From assembly GCF_001189535.1 (NCBI RefSeq), contig NZ_CP012070.1, positions 2,976,001 through 3,040,000 of the forward strand: a DNA stretch of 64,000 bases, given 5' to 3'. The position numbers and the translations under genes are program-made. The notes beneath the pieces are model-generated. The model saw nothing but the letters and a program-made list of their open reading frames with translations. It was not told where the DNA came from and did not search any database. Positions 49,048 through 58,229 of this stretch are shown one piece after another (the first letter of the stretch is position 1; every line of letters starts with the position of its first letter). The DNA comes from Arsenicicoccus sp. oral taxon 190 (GTDB taxonomy: Bacteria > Actinomycetota > Actinomycetes > Actinomycetales > Dermatophilaceae).

Positions 49048-50114
49048 CCAGCAGCCCAGCCACCGAGGGTCGCACCCGACCCACCCTCAAGCAGCGGGCC
49101 GGCGCCCCGCACGCCCGCGTCTGGGGTGTCGGCGGCTACCGCCCTGAGCGGGTCGTCACCAATGCCGAGGTGTGCGAGTGGATCGACTCCTCCGACGAGT
49201 GGATCCGCACCCGCTCGGGGATCGAGGAGCGCAGGTTCGCCCGCGAGGACGAGTCGGTCGTGGACATGAGCTGCGCGGCCGCGGAGGACGCGCTCGCCAA
49301 GGCCGGCGTGCGCGCCGACCAGCTCGGCGCCGTCATCGTCGCCAACGTGACCCACCCCTTCCAGACGCCGAGCGCCGCCGCCGCGGTGGCCCACCGCATC
49401 GGCGCGACGCCCGCCGCCGCCTTCGACCTGTCGGCCGCCTGCGCCGGCTACTGCCACGGCATCGGGCTGGCCAACGACATGGTCAAGGCCGGGACCGCGG
49501 AGTTCGTGCTGGTGATCGGGGTCGAGAAGCTCTCCGACTTCACCGACCGGCACGACCGCGGCACCGCGTTCATCTTCGGTGACGGCGCCGGCGCCGCGGT
49601 CGTCGGCCCGAGCGACTTCCCCGGCATCGGCCCCACCGTGTGGGGCTCCAAGGGCGAGGACTGGGACGTCATCCGCAACAAGTACTCCTGGGTGCAGCTG
49701 CGCGACCACGCCCACGTCGGCAGCCTCGAGGAGCAGAGCCCCCGCGACCCGATGCCCTGGTCCTACCTGACCATGGCGGGGCAGAGCGTCTTCCGCTGGG
49801 CGGTCTACGCGATGGCCCCGGTGTGCCGGGAGGCGCTGGACGCGGCGGGGATCACCGCCGACCAGCTCGACGCGTTCATCCCGCACCAGGCCAACATCCG
49901 CATCGTCGACGCCCTCGTCAAGCAGCTCAAGCTGCCCGAGCACGTGCCGGTGGCCGACGACATCCGCCACCAGGGCAACACCAGCTCGGCCTCGATCCCG
50001 CTGGCCACCGACCGGATGCTCACCGAGGGGCAGGCGCCCCACGGCGGTCTCGCCCTGCAGATCGGCTTCGGCGCCGGCCTCGTCTACGCGGCGCAGGTGA
50101 TCGTGCTGCCGTGA
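49044..50114 (+). CDS. fabH: 3-oxoacyl-ACP synthase III FabH
   Basis: Condenses a short acyl-CoA primer with malonyl-ACP to begin fatty acid synthesis; in actinobacteria primers are often branched. The 356-residue protein has the catalytic triad Cys133 (SAACAGYCHG), His281 (FIPHQANIRI) and Asn312 (HQGNTSSAS), plus the GIEERRFA and GDGAGAAVVG blocks. An N-terminal extension of about 22 residues precedes the thiolase fold. The ATG overlaps the fabD stop (ATGA), so translation is coupled. A 172-base gap to acpP holds no other gene. Confidence 0.95.
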   Translation: MTSSPATEGRTRPTLKQRAGAPHARVWGVGGYRPERVVTNAEVCEWIDSSDEWIRTRSGIEERRFAREDESVVDMSCAAAEDALAKAGVRADQLGAVIVANVTHPFQTPSAAAAVAHRIGATPAAAFDLSAACAGYCHGIGLANDMVKAGTAEFVLVIGVEKLSDFTDRHDRGTAFIFGDGAGAAVVGPSDFPGIGPTVWGSKGEDWDVIRNKYSWVQLRDHAHVGSLEEQSPRDPMPWSYLTMAGQSVFRWAVYAMAPVCREALDAAGITADQLDAFIPHQANIRIVDALVKQLKLPEHVPVADDIRHQGNTSSASIPLATDRMLTEGQAPHGGLALQIGFGAGLVYAAQVIVLP

Positions 50115-50286
50115 CGCCAGGGCCGCGCCGCCGCGGACCACGACCCGGTGCCACGACCCGGGCCACGGCGGGGCGGCATACGACCTCGACTCCCGCCTCC
50201 CGACGGGACCCATCGGGAGACTGCACGACCGACATCACCCACAGACCCCGTCGCCGCAGGCGACGGTCAACGAGAAGGAGCCCGAC

Positions 50287-50535
50287 ATGGCCATGACCGA
50301 GAACGAGATCCTCGAGGGCCTCGCCGAGATCGTCAACGAGGAGACCGGCCTGGACGCCGGCGAGGTGCAGATGGACAAGTCCTTCACCGAGGACCTCGAC
50401 ATCGACTCGCTGTCCATGATGACCATCGTCGTCAACGCCGAGGAGCGGTTCGGGGTGCGCATCCCGGACGAGGAGGTCAAGAACCTCAAGACCGTCCGCG
50501 ACGCCGTCACCTACATCGCCGGGGCGCAGGGCTGA
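50287..50535 (+). CDS. acpP: acyl carrier protein
   Basis: Carries growing acyl chains on a phosphopantetheine arm for type II fatty acid synthesis. The 82-residue acidic protein has the attachment site EDLDIDSLSMM with Ser41, and helix II VNAEERFGVRIPDEEVKNLKTVRDAVTYI. GAGAAGGAG precedes the ATG at a good distance. It lies between fabH and fabF, as in Streptomyces. Confidence 0.96.
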   Translation: MAMTENEILEGLAEIVNEETGLDAGEVQMDKSFTEDLDIDSLSMMTIVVNAEERFGVRIPDEEVKNLKTVRDAVTYIAGAQG

Positions 50536-50655
50536 GCGACCAGCCGCGCGTGCCCCGGGGCGGGTCGGGACCGGTCCTCACCAGGACGGCTCCGGCCCGC
50601 CCCGGGCAACCACGGCTCGCCGCCGAGCCAGCCCCACCACACAAGGAGCAGCGAG

Positions 50656-51909
50656 ATGACCACTAGCAACCGCAAGGTCGTCGTCACCGGCCTCGGTGCC
50701 ACGACGCCCGTCGGTGGGACCGTCCCGGACACCTGGGACGCGATCCTCGCGGGCCGCTCCGGCGCCCGCACCATGACCTTCGACTGGGTGGAGGAGTACT
50801 CCCTGCCCGTCCACTTCGCTGCGACCCTGGCCGTCCCGCCCTCGGAGGTGCTGTCCAAGGTCGAGGTGCGCCGCAACGACCCCAGCACCCAGAGCGCCCT
50901 GGTCGCCACCCGCGAGGCCTGGAGCGACGCCGGCGAGCCGCAGGTCGAGCCGGAGCGGCTCGCGGTCTGCATCGGGACCGGCATCGGCGGCGTCCAGACG
51001 CTGCTGGACCAGTGGGACGTGCTGCGGGAGAAGGGCCCCCGCCGGGTCTTCCCGCTCGCCGTGCCCATGCTCATGGCCAACGGCCCGTCGGCCGCCGTCT
51101 CGCTCGAGCTCGGTGCCCGCGCCGGCGCCCACACCGCCGTGAGCGCCTGCGCCTCCGGCGCGGAGGGCATCGGCCAGGCGGTCGACCTGATCCGCAGCGG
51201 CAAGGTCGACGTCGCGGTGGCCGGTGGCACCGAGGCCGCCATCCACCCGCTGCCGGTCGCCGGCTTTGCGGCGATGCAGGCGTTGTCGACGCGCAACGAC
51301 GCCCCGGAGCGCGCGTCGCGTCCCTACGACACCGAGCGAGACGGTTTCGTGCTCGGCGAGGGCGCCGCGATCCTGGTCCTGGAGTCCGAGGAGCACGCGC
51401 TCGCTCGTGGCGCCACGATCTACGGCGAGGTGGCCGGGGTCGGCGCGTCCGCGGACGCCTACCACATCACCGCGGGCGAGCCCGAGGGCAAGGGGGCGGC
51501 GCGCGCGATGCTCGAGGCGATCGAGGACGCCGGGCTGACGCCGAGCGACGTCTGCCACGTCAACGCCCACGCCACGTCCACGCCCGTCGGGGACGTCGCG
51601 GAGACCCGGGCGATCCACCGGGCCTTCGGCGACCACACGCCCTCGCTCGCGGTGACCGCCACCAAGTCGATGACCGGGCACCTGCTCGGGGCGGCCGGGG
51701 CTCTGGAGTCGGTCCTGACCCTGCTCTCGCTGCGCGACCGCGTGGTCCCCGCCACGATCAACCTGGAGCACCAGGACCCCGAGATCGACCTCGACGTGGT
51801 GACCGGCGAGCCGCGGCCGCTGCCCGAGGGCGATCTCGCCGCGCTCAACAACTCCTTCGGCTTCGGCGGCGCCAACGTCGCCCTCGTCCTCAAGACCTAC
51901 CGGCGGTAG
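50656..51909 (+). CDS. fabF: 3-oxoacyl-ACP synthase II FabF
   Basis: Elongates acyl-ACP by condensation with malonyl-ACP. The 417-residue protein has the KAS II active site: Cys165 in VSACASGAEG, His305 in VNAHATSTPVGD and His342 in TKSMTGHLLGAAG, and the gatekeeper-like NNSFGFGGANVALV end. AAGGAG lies about nine bases before the ATG. It is the last gene of the cluster and is followed 65 bases later by a perfect hairpin terminator. Confidence 0.96.
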   Translation: MTTSNRKVVVTGLGATTPVGGTVPDTWDAILAGRSGARTMTFDWVEEYSLPVHFAATLAVPPSEVLSKVEVRRNDPSTQSALVATREAWSDAGEPQVEPERLAVCIGTGIGGVQTLLDQWDVLREKGPRRVFPLAVPMLMANGPSAAVSLELGARAGAHTAVSACASGAEGIGQAVDLIRSGKVDVAVAGGTEAAIHPLPVAGFAAMQALSTRNDAPERASRPYDTERDGFVLGEGAAILVLESEEHALARGATIYGEVAGVGASADAYHITAGEPEGKGAARAMLEAIEDAGLTPSDVCHVNAHATSTPVGDVAETRAIHRAFGDHTPSLAVTATKSMTGHLLGAAGALESVLTLLSLRDRVVPATINLEHQDPEIDLDVVTGEPRPLPEGDLAALNNSFGFGGANVALVLKTYRR

Positions 51910-51974
51910 GAGGATCGACCGGCCTCCCTTCACCAGGCTGATCGTGCGGCCGCCGGTAGGTGCATCGAGGACGC

Positions 51975-52022
51975 ACGGAGGGCCGGGGGCACCACAGGAA
52001 TGTGGTGCCCCCGGCCCTCCGT
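51975..52022. terminator. perfect 22-bp hairpin terminator after fabF
   Basis: A 22-base-pair perfect stem (arms 51975-51996 and 52001-52022, from ACGGAGGGCC to CACCACA) closed by a GGAA tetraloop. It separates the fab cluster from the convergent DUF3145 gene. Confidence 0.9.
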
Positions 52023-52079
52023 CATACGTCCGGTCTCCCGGCGGCACGCACACTGCCGGCCGGGATCGTCTCGTCGCGC

Positions 52080-52616
52080 TCAGCCGACCTTGTGCAGCCA
52101 GCGCACCGGCGCGCCCTCCCCGGCCTCGCGGTAGGGCTCGAGCTCGGCGTCCCAGGAGCCGCCGAGGATCTGGTCGACGATGTCGGAGAAGACGCGCGGG
52201 TCGCCCTGCGCCTGGGCCACGGCGTGACGCAGCCGGCTCTCGTTGACCACCGCGTCGCCGCTGGCCGAGATCCAGGTGTGGTGCAGGCCCAGGTCGGGCG
52301 TGTGGGACCAGCGCGAGCCGTCGCAGCCGGGGCTGGGCTCCTCGGTCACCTCGTAGCGCAGCGAGTCCCAGCCGCGCAGCGCGCTGGCCAGCGCGGCGCC
52401 GGTGCCCGCCGGGCCCACCCAGTTGACCTCGGTGCGCATGGCGCGGGCATCCGCGGGCTGGCTGGTCCAGTCAAGGGTGACGGCAGCGCCGAGGACACCC
52501 TCGAGCGCCCACCCGACGTGCGGGCACAGGGCAGTGGAGGCGCTGTGGATGAACACCACGCCTCGCGTCGTGGGGACGGTGTCCCCGTCACGATGCAGAT
52601 CTGCTGCAACAGACAT
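52080..52616 (-). CDS. DUF3145 family protein
   Basis: A 178-residue protein of the actinobacterial DUF3145 family: RGVVFIHSASTALCPHVGWALEGVLG near the N-terminus, WTSQPADARAMRTEVNWVG, GSRWSHTPDLGLHHTWISASGD and the C-terminal IVDQILGGSWDAELEPYREAGEGAPV. No function is established for the family, which is commonly found near the fab cluster in actinobacteria. AGGAGG six bases before the ATG at 52616 decides the start. No signal peptide or membrane helix. Confidence 0.87.
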   Translation of the reverse strand: MSVAADLHRDGDTVPTTRGVVFIHSASTALCPHVGWALEGVLGAAVTLDWTSQPADARAMRTEVNWVGPAGTGAALASALRGWDSLRYEVTEEPSPGCDGSRWSHTPDLGLHHTWISASGDAVVNESRLRHAVAQAQGDPRVFSDIVDQILGGSWDAELEPYREAGEGAPVRWLHKVG

Positions 52617-52748
52617 CCGGACCTCCTGTGTGCGAGGGACGTCTTCCCCAACGACCTCGGACCAGCAGGCACGGTCACTCTGCGTCGTCAATCATGCCCC
52701 ATGATGGCGGTCGAGACCAGCCCTGCCCCGGCACGACACGCCCGGGGC

Positions 52749-54221
52749 TCAGGCCAGACCCAGCCGAGCCGTCGGGGTGTAGCCCGGGAAGATCGTCGCG
52801 AGGTTGGCGCCGTTGAGCAGCCGCTTCTCGACGAGCTCGGACAGCACCAGGCGGTAGTCCGTGGTGATGGGGACGTCGCCCTGCACCAGGTTGGCCGGGG
52901 TCAGGGCCGGCATGGTGCCGTAGACCTTCCCGCCGTTGATCCCGCCCCCGGCGACGAACATGACGTTGCCGTGGCCGTGGTCCAGGCCCCGGTCACCGTT
53001 CTCCTGCACGCGGCGGCCGAACTCGCTCATCGTCACGACCGTGGTGCGCGCCCACAGGGCCCCGAGGTCGGTGCGCAGCGCGGCGATGCCTGCGGACAGG
53101 TCCGCAGCGCGGCGCCACATCCAGGCCCCCGTGTCCTGCGCCGACCCGAGGTCGTGGTGCATGTCCCAGTCGTCGCTGTCGATGCAGGCCACCTCCAGGC
53201 CCTTGCCCGCCTTGGCGATCTGGGCGATGTCCTGCATTCCCTTGCCGAAGGTGGAGTCCGGGTAGACCGCTCCCCCGGAGGGCTGGTAGCCCTTCGCGGC
53301 GGCGATGGCGCGCTGGTCGGCCAGTCGCGCCACCGCGTCCAGCGTCGAGCGAGCCGTCGCGGCGGCGGCACCGCCGGCGCGGGCGTACATCCCGTCGACG
53401 ATGGCGCTGATCCGCTCTCGGGTGATGCCGTCGGTGGTGTAGGTGGGCTGCAGCCCGAAGCTCGCGAGCTCGGCGACGGCGGGCACCTCGAGCGAGGGCG
53501 CGCTCAGGGACAGGGCGACCTGGCGGCCGCGCGTGATGGCGCGCAGGGTCCCGGTGGTCGGTCCGGAGCTGGTGAGGTGCCGCGCCAGCCACCCGGAGCG
53601 CATGTTGGCCGGTGCGGCCCACTCCATCGCGTTCATGTCCTCGAAGTGGGAGCGCAGCACGCCCGGGTTGCCGGCCCCGACGACCACGGCCAGGTCCCCG
53701 GCGTCGTAGAGCGTCTTGAGGCTGGCCATCGCGGGGTTCAGGCCGTAGCGACCGTCGAGCGCCAGCGCCTGCTGTGCGGTCACCTTGATGGTCGGCCGTG
53801 CGGCGAGGTAGGCGCTGTCGGTCAGCGGCGGGACCAGCGACAGCCCGTCGGCGCCGCCGCGCACGAAGATCACGACGAGCAGGTCGCGCTGCGTCGCCGT
53901 GCTCGCGAACGCGTAGCGCGGCACCGCGGACTCGGCCAGCAGCGCCCCGAGGCCGAGCGCGGCGCCCTGCAGGACGGTGCGCCGCCGCAGCGGCCCGCGC
54001 CAGCCGGCAGCCTCGGTCACCTCGTGCGGGCACGGTCCCGGCCGTGCGTGGGAGACGTATGCCGCCGCGTCGGCCGCCGACATCACGCGGTCGCCGTCCT
54101 CGGTGCGGACGACGAGGTGGTTGCGGGACTCGTCGTGGTGGTGCATGGGGGTGACGAGGTCCTCGTGCAGCAGCGGGCTGTAGGGGTCCGGTGCGGTCAC
54201 GGCAGGGTCAGGTGTGGTCAC
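52749..54221 (-). CDS. Tat-exported DUF1501 protein
   Basis: A 490-residue DUF1501 protein, a group related to sulfatase/alkaline phosphatase-fold proteins and normally paired with DUF1800. A twin-arginine signal (Arg79-Arg81, RRRTVLQGAALGLGALLAES) lies after a long N-terminal region. Family blocks are DLLVVIFVRGGADGLSLVPP, SHFEDMNAMEW, the DWDMHHDLG segment with metal-type ligands, VVTMSEFGRRVQENGDRGLDHGHGNVMFVAGGG and a C-terminal YRLVLSELVEKRL. The GTG at 54221 follows GGAG and is 12 bases after the DUF1800 stop; an ATG at 54146 is an alternative. The substrate is unknown. Confidence 0.88.
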   Translation of the reverse strand: MTTPDPAVTAPDPYSPLLHEDLVTPMHHHDESRNHLVVRTEDGDRVMSAADAAAYVSHARPGPCPHEVTEAAGWRGPLRRRTVLQGAALGLGALLAESAVPRYAFASTATQRDLLVVIFVRGGADGLSLVPPLTDSAYLAARPTIKVTAQQALALDGRYGLNPAMASLKTLYDAGDLAVVVGAGNPGVLRSHFEDMNAMEWAAPANMRSGWLARHLTSSGPTTGTLRAITRGRQVALSLSAPSLEVPAVAELASFGLQPTYTTDGITRERISAIVDGMYARAGGAAAATARSTLDAVARLADQRAIAAAKGYQPSGGAVYPDSTFGKGMQDIAQIAKAGKGLEVACIDSDDWDMHHDLGSAQDTGAWMWRRAADLSAGIAALRTDLGALWARTTVVTMSEFGRRVQENGDRGLDHGHGNVMFVAGGGINGGKVYGTMPALTPANLVQGDVPITTDYRLVLSELVEKRLLNGANLATIFPGYTPTARLGLA

Positions 54222-54235
54222 GGCAGGCTCCGGGG

Positions 54236-55882
54236 TCAGCGCAGGAAGGAGTAGGGGCTGGCGAGGACCAGGCGCACGGCCTCGGGCAGCCACCACGTAA
54301 GCGCGTCGGCGCTGAGGACGTCGGTGGCGGTGGCGGGGCGGTCGCCGTAGCTGCACAGCCACGAGGCGATCGGGGCGATGTCCTGGTCCCGCCAGGTGTA
54401 GCCGGTGAGGTCGCGGGTGATGCGGCGGGCGGTGGCGAGGACGTTGTCGCCCAGCTTGGCCTGCAGCGCGAGGTCCCAGCGGGGGCGGTTGTTCGTGTCC
54501 TTCGGGTCGACCTGGGCGGGGTAGCTGGGGCCGTCGCCCCAGCCCCAGGCGATGCTGTGCGTCATGTTCCAGGAGGAGAGGGTGGCGATCGTGGTGCGCC
54601 ACTCCAGCGCCGTGTCCGGGTAGCCGTCGACGCGCGGCCAGTCGCGGGGGGCGTGACCGCACTCGTAGAGGAACCAGAAGTAGTTGCTCATCGCCCAGGG
54701 GTTGCTGGTGATCGGCTGCTCGAAGCTGTAGCCGGTGGGCTTGGCGGCCCGCACGGACCGGGCGCACAGCTCGGCCGGGCGGCTCCACTTGGCGCCCACC
54801 GAGGACCAGAACTCCGGGTGGTCGAAGAGGCGGCGCAGCACCGGCACGATGGCGGTGTCGGCGGCCAGGTAGGTCGAGGCGAGGGTCTGCAGCAACGACT
54901 CGCTCGGCGTGTCCGACACGAACCTCGTGGCGATCACCTGGGCGACGTGCCGGGCGGTCCGCGGGTGCCTGGCCAGGTAGTCGGTGTAGGCGCGCAGCAC
55001 CGCCGGGCCGCCGTCGGCGGAGCCGTTGGGGTGGCTGAAGCCCATGACCTTGACCGGGCCCACGTGGTGCGCCCACCGGTCGAAGCGGTAGGTGCGGGTC
55101 GTCCAGTCGATGCTGTGGCCGGTCAGCAGCAGCGCGGACTGCCGCACGTCCGTCTCGGTGTAGCTGCCCACCCCGACGGTGTAGAGCTCGAGCAGCTCGC
55201 GCCCGAGGTTCTCGTTGGGGTTGTCCGCCGAGCTCACGTCGTTGTCCAGGTTGCGCAGGATCGCGGGATGCGTGACGGCGGCGTGCAGGAGGTCGGCATA
55301 CCGGCCGAAGGCGTGGCGACGCAGCACCGCCCAGTCGTACTCCAGGACGAAGGCGTCGGCCTTGCTGCGGTAGGGGACGTAGAGCAGGTCGCCCCACATC
55401 GTCACGACGTTCTCCCACAGCACCTTGGTGGTGAAGAGGGGGCGGACGGCCTGGGCGTGGGCCATGACCGGGCCGCCGCGGAAGCCCTGCCCGCCCGTCA
55501 CGTCGTCGACCTGCTTGCTGGTCATCGGCAGCCACGCGAAGCTCTGCTGCACGATGGCGTCCCAGGCGGGGTCGGTCAGCCGGCCCGGGTCGAGCTGCTG
55601 GTCGAGCCAGGCGCGGGTGCCGAGGCGCTCGATGTCGGCGACGATCGCGGCCGTGGGCGCCTGCGCTGCCCGGCGGGCGAGGTGCCAGGCCGGTGTCGTC
55701 CGCAGCGGCAGGGAGGCCGCGAAGGCCGAGGTCACCTGCGCCGGGACCTGGTGCCCGAGCCGGGGGTCTGGGCGCCCCGTCCGAGGTTGGGTGGGAGGTC
55801 GGGTGCCGGCCGTCCGAGGGGCGGGCGGCGGGGGTGTGGGCGAGCCGGGGAGGAGTCGGCCGAGGATGGTGGGAGCAGGCAT
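54236..55882 (-). CDS. DUF1800 family protein
   Basis: A 548-residue DUF1800 protein. It has HLARRAAQAPTAAIVADIERLGTRAWLDQQLDP near the start, the KVLWENVVTMWGDLLYVPYRSKADAF block, the strongly conserved NPNENLGRELLELYTVGVGSYTETDVRQSA (about 218-247), HVAQVIATRFVSDTP and FDHPEFWSSVGAKWSRPAEL. No clear signal peptide is seen; residues 12-45 are Pro/Arg-rich. DUF1800 and DUF1501 genes are widely paired and seem to work together, but their biochemistry is not known. GAAGGTG lies seven bases before the ATG. Confidence 0.9.
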   Translation of the reverse strand: MPAPTILGRLLPGSPTPPPPAPRTAGTRPPTQPRTGRPDPRLGHQVPAQVTSAFAASLPLRTTPAWHLARRAAQAPTAAIVADIERLGTRAWLDQQLDPGRLTDPAWDAIVQQSFAWLPMTSKQVDDVTGGQGFRGGPVMAHAQAVRPLFTTKVLWENVVTMWGDLLYVPYRSKADAFVLEYDWAVLRRHAFGRYADLLHAAVTHPAILRNLDNDVSSADNPNENLGRELLELYTVGVGSYTETDVRQSALLLTGHSIDWTTRTYRFDRWAHHVGPVKVMGFSHPNGSADGGPAVLRAYTDYLARHPRTARHVAQVIATRFVSDTPSESLLQTLASTYLAADTAIVPVLRRLFDHPEFWSSVGAKWSRPAELCARSVRAAKPTGYSFEQPITSNPWAMSNYFWFLYECGHAPRDWPRVDGYPDTALEWRTTIATLSSWNMTHSIAWGWGDGPSYPAQVDPKDTNNRPRWDLALQAKLGDNVLATARRITRDLTGYTWRDQDIAPIASWLCSYGDRPATATDVLSADALTWWLPEAVRLVLASPYSFLR

Positions 55883-56092
55883 GGGGCAACACCTTCACAG
55901 AGGGGATGTGCACATTCTGTAACGATCAAAGCCAGATAGTGAGCCCTTCTACCTCGTTTGGGGGTCTTGTCGGGCGAGATTCATGCACACCGCGTCATGG
56001 CCGTCCGGATGACGAACCCCGGATGCCCGGGTCGGGCTGCACCGACCTCCTCCGCGCGGCCGGTAGGCTGGGAGACCCGCCCAGCGGGGCCC
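55883..56092. other. gene-free stretch between DUF1800 and tRNA-Met
   Basis: The 210 bases include an AT-rich patch (about 55915-55975) upstream of the minus-strand DUF1800 gene, where its promoter must lie; no convincing -35/-10 pair could be assigned. The plus strand next to the tRNA holds GGTAGGCTGGGAG (TAGGCT at 56063), which fits a promoter for tRNA-Met about 23 bases before the mature 5' end. Confidence 0.4.
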
Positions 56093-56166
56093 GGGACGGT
56101 AGCTCAGTCGGTCAGAGCAGCGGACTCATAATCCGTCGGTCGTCGGTTCAAGCCCGACCCGTCCTA
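56093..56166 (+). tRNA. tRNA-Met (CAU), possibly tRNA-Ile2
   Basis: A 74-base tRNA. Acceptor GGGACGG pairs with CCGTCCT (a G-U first pair), D arm TAGCTCAGTCGGTCAGAGC, anticodon arm GCGGA-CTCATAA-TCCGT with anticodon CAT at 56127-56129, T arm GTCGG-TTCAAGC-CCGAC, discriminator A, no CCA. Elongator Met and lysidine-modified Ile tRNAs share this anticodon; the sequence alone does not settle it. Confidence 0.85.
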
Positions 56167-56203
56167 CCCGACCACCGTCCGACGACGCAGGCAGGCTCCG
56201 GTG

Positions 56204-57268
56204 ATGCGTCCCACCCCAGCCGTGGCAGTCACGGCCCTGTGCGCGGCGACGCTGCTCGCCTGCTCGGCCCCGGCGCACCGCCCACCCACCACCTCTGCGG
56301 GCAGCCCCACCGCCGAGCCGCAGCGTCGCTGGCCGGCGTTGCCCGACCGGGTCTTCGCGGAGACGTCGTTCTGGTACCACCCGCTCCCCCGCAGCACGCC
56401 CACCGACCCGCGCAGCGCCGACATCGTCCGTGACCTGCACCGGGCGGCGGTCGAGCACGGCGACGGCACGCTCGCCAACGTCGGCATCAACACCGCCGAC
56501 TACTCCCCGCCGCTCGTCACGGTCCCGCCCGACGCCCCGACGGTCGACGTCGTGGCCGGCCCGGGCTGCTCGCTGCACCCGGAGGTGGCGGCGACGTTGC
56601 GCGGCATACGCGTGCCTGCCGACCTGCGACCCGCGGGGGGCTCGGACGCGGAGGTGACGCTCTTCGACCCGCAGGCGCGCCGCTACACCGACCTGTGGCG
56701 GGTGCGGCGCGACGGGCAGGGGCGCTGGACGGCGTGCGGGGGCGGCTCGATCGCCAACCCTCGGCGCAGCGACGGCCGGTTCCCGTTCCCGATCGGGACG
56801 ACCGCGACGGGGTTGCCCTTCGGGGGCGGCATGATCCGGGTCGCGGAGCTGCAGCGGGGGCACATCGACCACGTCCTCGGGCTGGCGGTGCCGTATGCCG
56901 CCTCCGCCCCCGCGCACAGCTGGCCGGCGTCGCGCTCGGACGGGCGCAACCCGCGCGGCTACCAGGTGCTGCGGCAGGGCCAGCGGCTGCGGCTGCCCGC
57001 CGACCTCGACCTGGACAGCCTGCGGCTGTCGCGGACCGCGCGGGTCGTCGCCCAGGCGGCCCAGGACTACGGCCTCGTCGTCTGGGACACGGCCGGCAAC
57101 GTGAGCCTCCGCGCGGAGAACCCGTCGGCCTTCGTCACCGACCCCTACCCCGGCCTCTTCGGGGTGGCCACGGGGTGGGAGGCGCTGCACGGGGACCCGG
57201 GCCAGGGTGAGCAGCCGTTCCCGCTGGAGCGGCTCGAGGTGCTACCGGTCGACTACGGCAAGCCGTAG
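56204..57268 (+). CDS. lipoprotein of unknown function
   Basis: A 354-residue predicted lipoprotein: signal peptide with lipobox LLAC (Cys20), a Pro/Ser/Thr linker to about 40, then a mature domain with PDRVFAETSFWYHPLP, NVGINTADYSPPLVTVP, a cysteine pair (GPGCSLHP and WTACGGG) that may form a disulfide, GGGMIRVAELQRGHIDHVLGLAVPY and VVAQAAQDYGLVVWDTAGNVSLRAENP near the C-terminus. The late segment recalls secreted actinobacterial proteins of unknown fold; I do not recognise the family. CAGGCT lies six bases before the ATG at 56204, and a GTG directly precedes it. It starts 38 bases after tRNA-Met and is convergent with the DUF1206 gene. Confidence 0.75.
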   Translation: MRPTPAVAVTALCAATLLACSAPAHRPPTTSAGSPTAEPQRRWPALPDRVFAETSFWYHPLPRSTPTDPRSADIVRDLHRAAVEHGDGTLANVGINTADYSPPLVTVPPDAPTVDVVAGPGCSLHPEVAATLRGIRVPADLRPAGGSDAEVTLFDPQARRYTDLWRVRRDGQGRWTACGGGSIANPRRSDGRFPFPIGTTATGLPFGGGMIRVAELQRGHIDHVLGLAVPYAASAPAHSWPASRSDGRNPRGYQVLRQGQRLRLPADLDLDSLRLSRTARVVAQAAQDYGLVVWDTAGNVSLRAENPSAFVTDPYPGLFGVATGWEALHGDPGQGEQPFPLERLEVLPVDYGKP

Positions 57269-57280
57269 GCCGGCGCCCGC

Positions 57281-58123
57281 TCAGACGTCGGCGTGCCGCG
57301 CCCGGAAGAACAGGTAGATCCCGAAGGCCGCGAACCCGAGCGCCATGAAGCCCACCAGGACCCGCCCGTAGGGCTGCTCCAGCACGAACCGGAAGGCCGC
57401 GTCCAGACCGCTGGCCTGGGCCGTCGAGTTGTCGATGGCGGCCAGCACGAAGAGCAGGCCCACGACGCCGAGCGCCACGCCGCGCGTCGGGTAGCCGAGC
57501 ATGCCCGCGTAGACGGCGAGCGGGCCCGGGTCTCGCTCGTTGTCCGCGAGGAACTTCTTCCGCAGCCCCTTGACCACGTGGTAGATCCCGACGCCGATGA
57601 TGGCCAGCCCGATGATCGCCACGAGCAGCCGGCCGCCGAACCCCCGCATCAGCGCGGTCGTCAGGTCGCGGATCCGGTTCTTGCCCGACGAGTGCTCGCC
57701 GGTCGCGAAGCCGAAGCAGGACACGGCGAGGACGAGGTAGATCACAGCCTTGGCCGCGTCCTTGGCCCGCGACTGCCAGCTGTCGCCCGCGAGCCCGGGC
57801 ACCAGCACCTCGGTGAGCTGCCACAGGCACAGCCCCGCGAAGCCCACGACCCCGAGCCAGAGCGCCAGCAGGCCGGCACCGGTGGACGCCAGCGTGGCGA
57901 GGGCCCCGGACTGGTCGGCGTCGCCGGTCGGCCGCAGCATGGCCAGCTGCAGGCAGATCCACGCGATCACGAGGTGCAGCAGCCCGTTGACTGCGTACCC
58001 GGCCCGCGCGGCCTTCTCCAGGGCGGGGTGGTTGCCCGCCGTCTGCGCCGCGTCCTCGAGGCGTCCGCCGAGGTTCTTGCCGGACCCCCGCCGCGGTGTG
58101 CCATCACTCATGGAGGACATCAT
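57281..58123 (-). CDS. DUF1206 membrane protein
   Basis: A 280-residue integral membrane protein of the DUF1206 family, made of three related units of about 70-75 residues, each with two membrane helices: unit one about 35-105 (ARAGYAVNGLLHLVIAW), unit two about 120-195 (AKAVIYLVLAVSCFGFATG), unit three about 205-275 (PTRGVALGVVGLLFVLAAIDN). Motifs such as GYAVNGLLHL are repeated as in relatives. Function unknown. The ATG at 58123 was used; an ATG four codons later is equally possible. The neighbouring solute-binding lipoprotein gene is divergent. Confidence 0.88.
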   Translation of the reverse strand: MMSSMSDGTPRRGSGKNLGGRLEDAAQTAGNHPALEKAARAGYAVNGLLHLVIAWICLQLAMLRPTGDADQSGALATLASTGAGLLALWLGVVGFAGLCLWQLTEVLVPGLAGDSWQSRAKDAAKAVIYLVLAVSCFGFATGEHSSGKNRIRDLTTALMRGFGGRLLVAIIGLAIIGVGIYHVVKGLRKKFLADNERDPGPLAVYAGMLGYPTRGVALGVVGLLFVLAAIDNSTAQASGLDAAFRFVLEQPYGRVLVGFMALGFAAFGIYLFFRARHADV

Positions 58124-58229
58124 GACGCCGGGGAGCCGTCCGCGTGGTCACCTCGGCGTTGTCGGTGGCGTGAAGTGACCCGCGTGGCGGATACGGTAAG
58201 CCTGTCGACCACCCGTGGAGAGGATGCCC

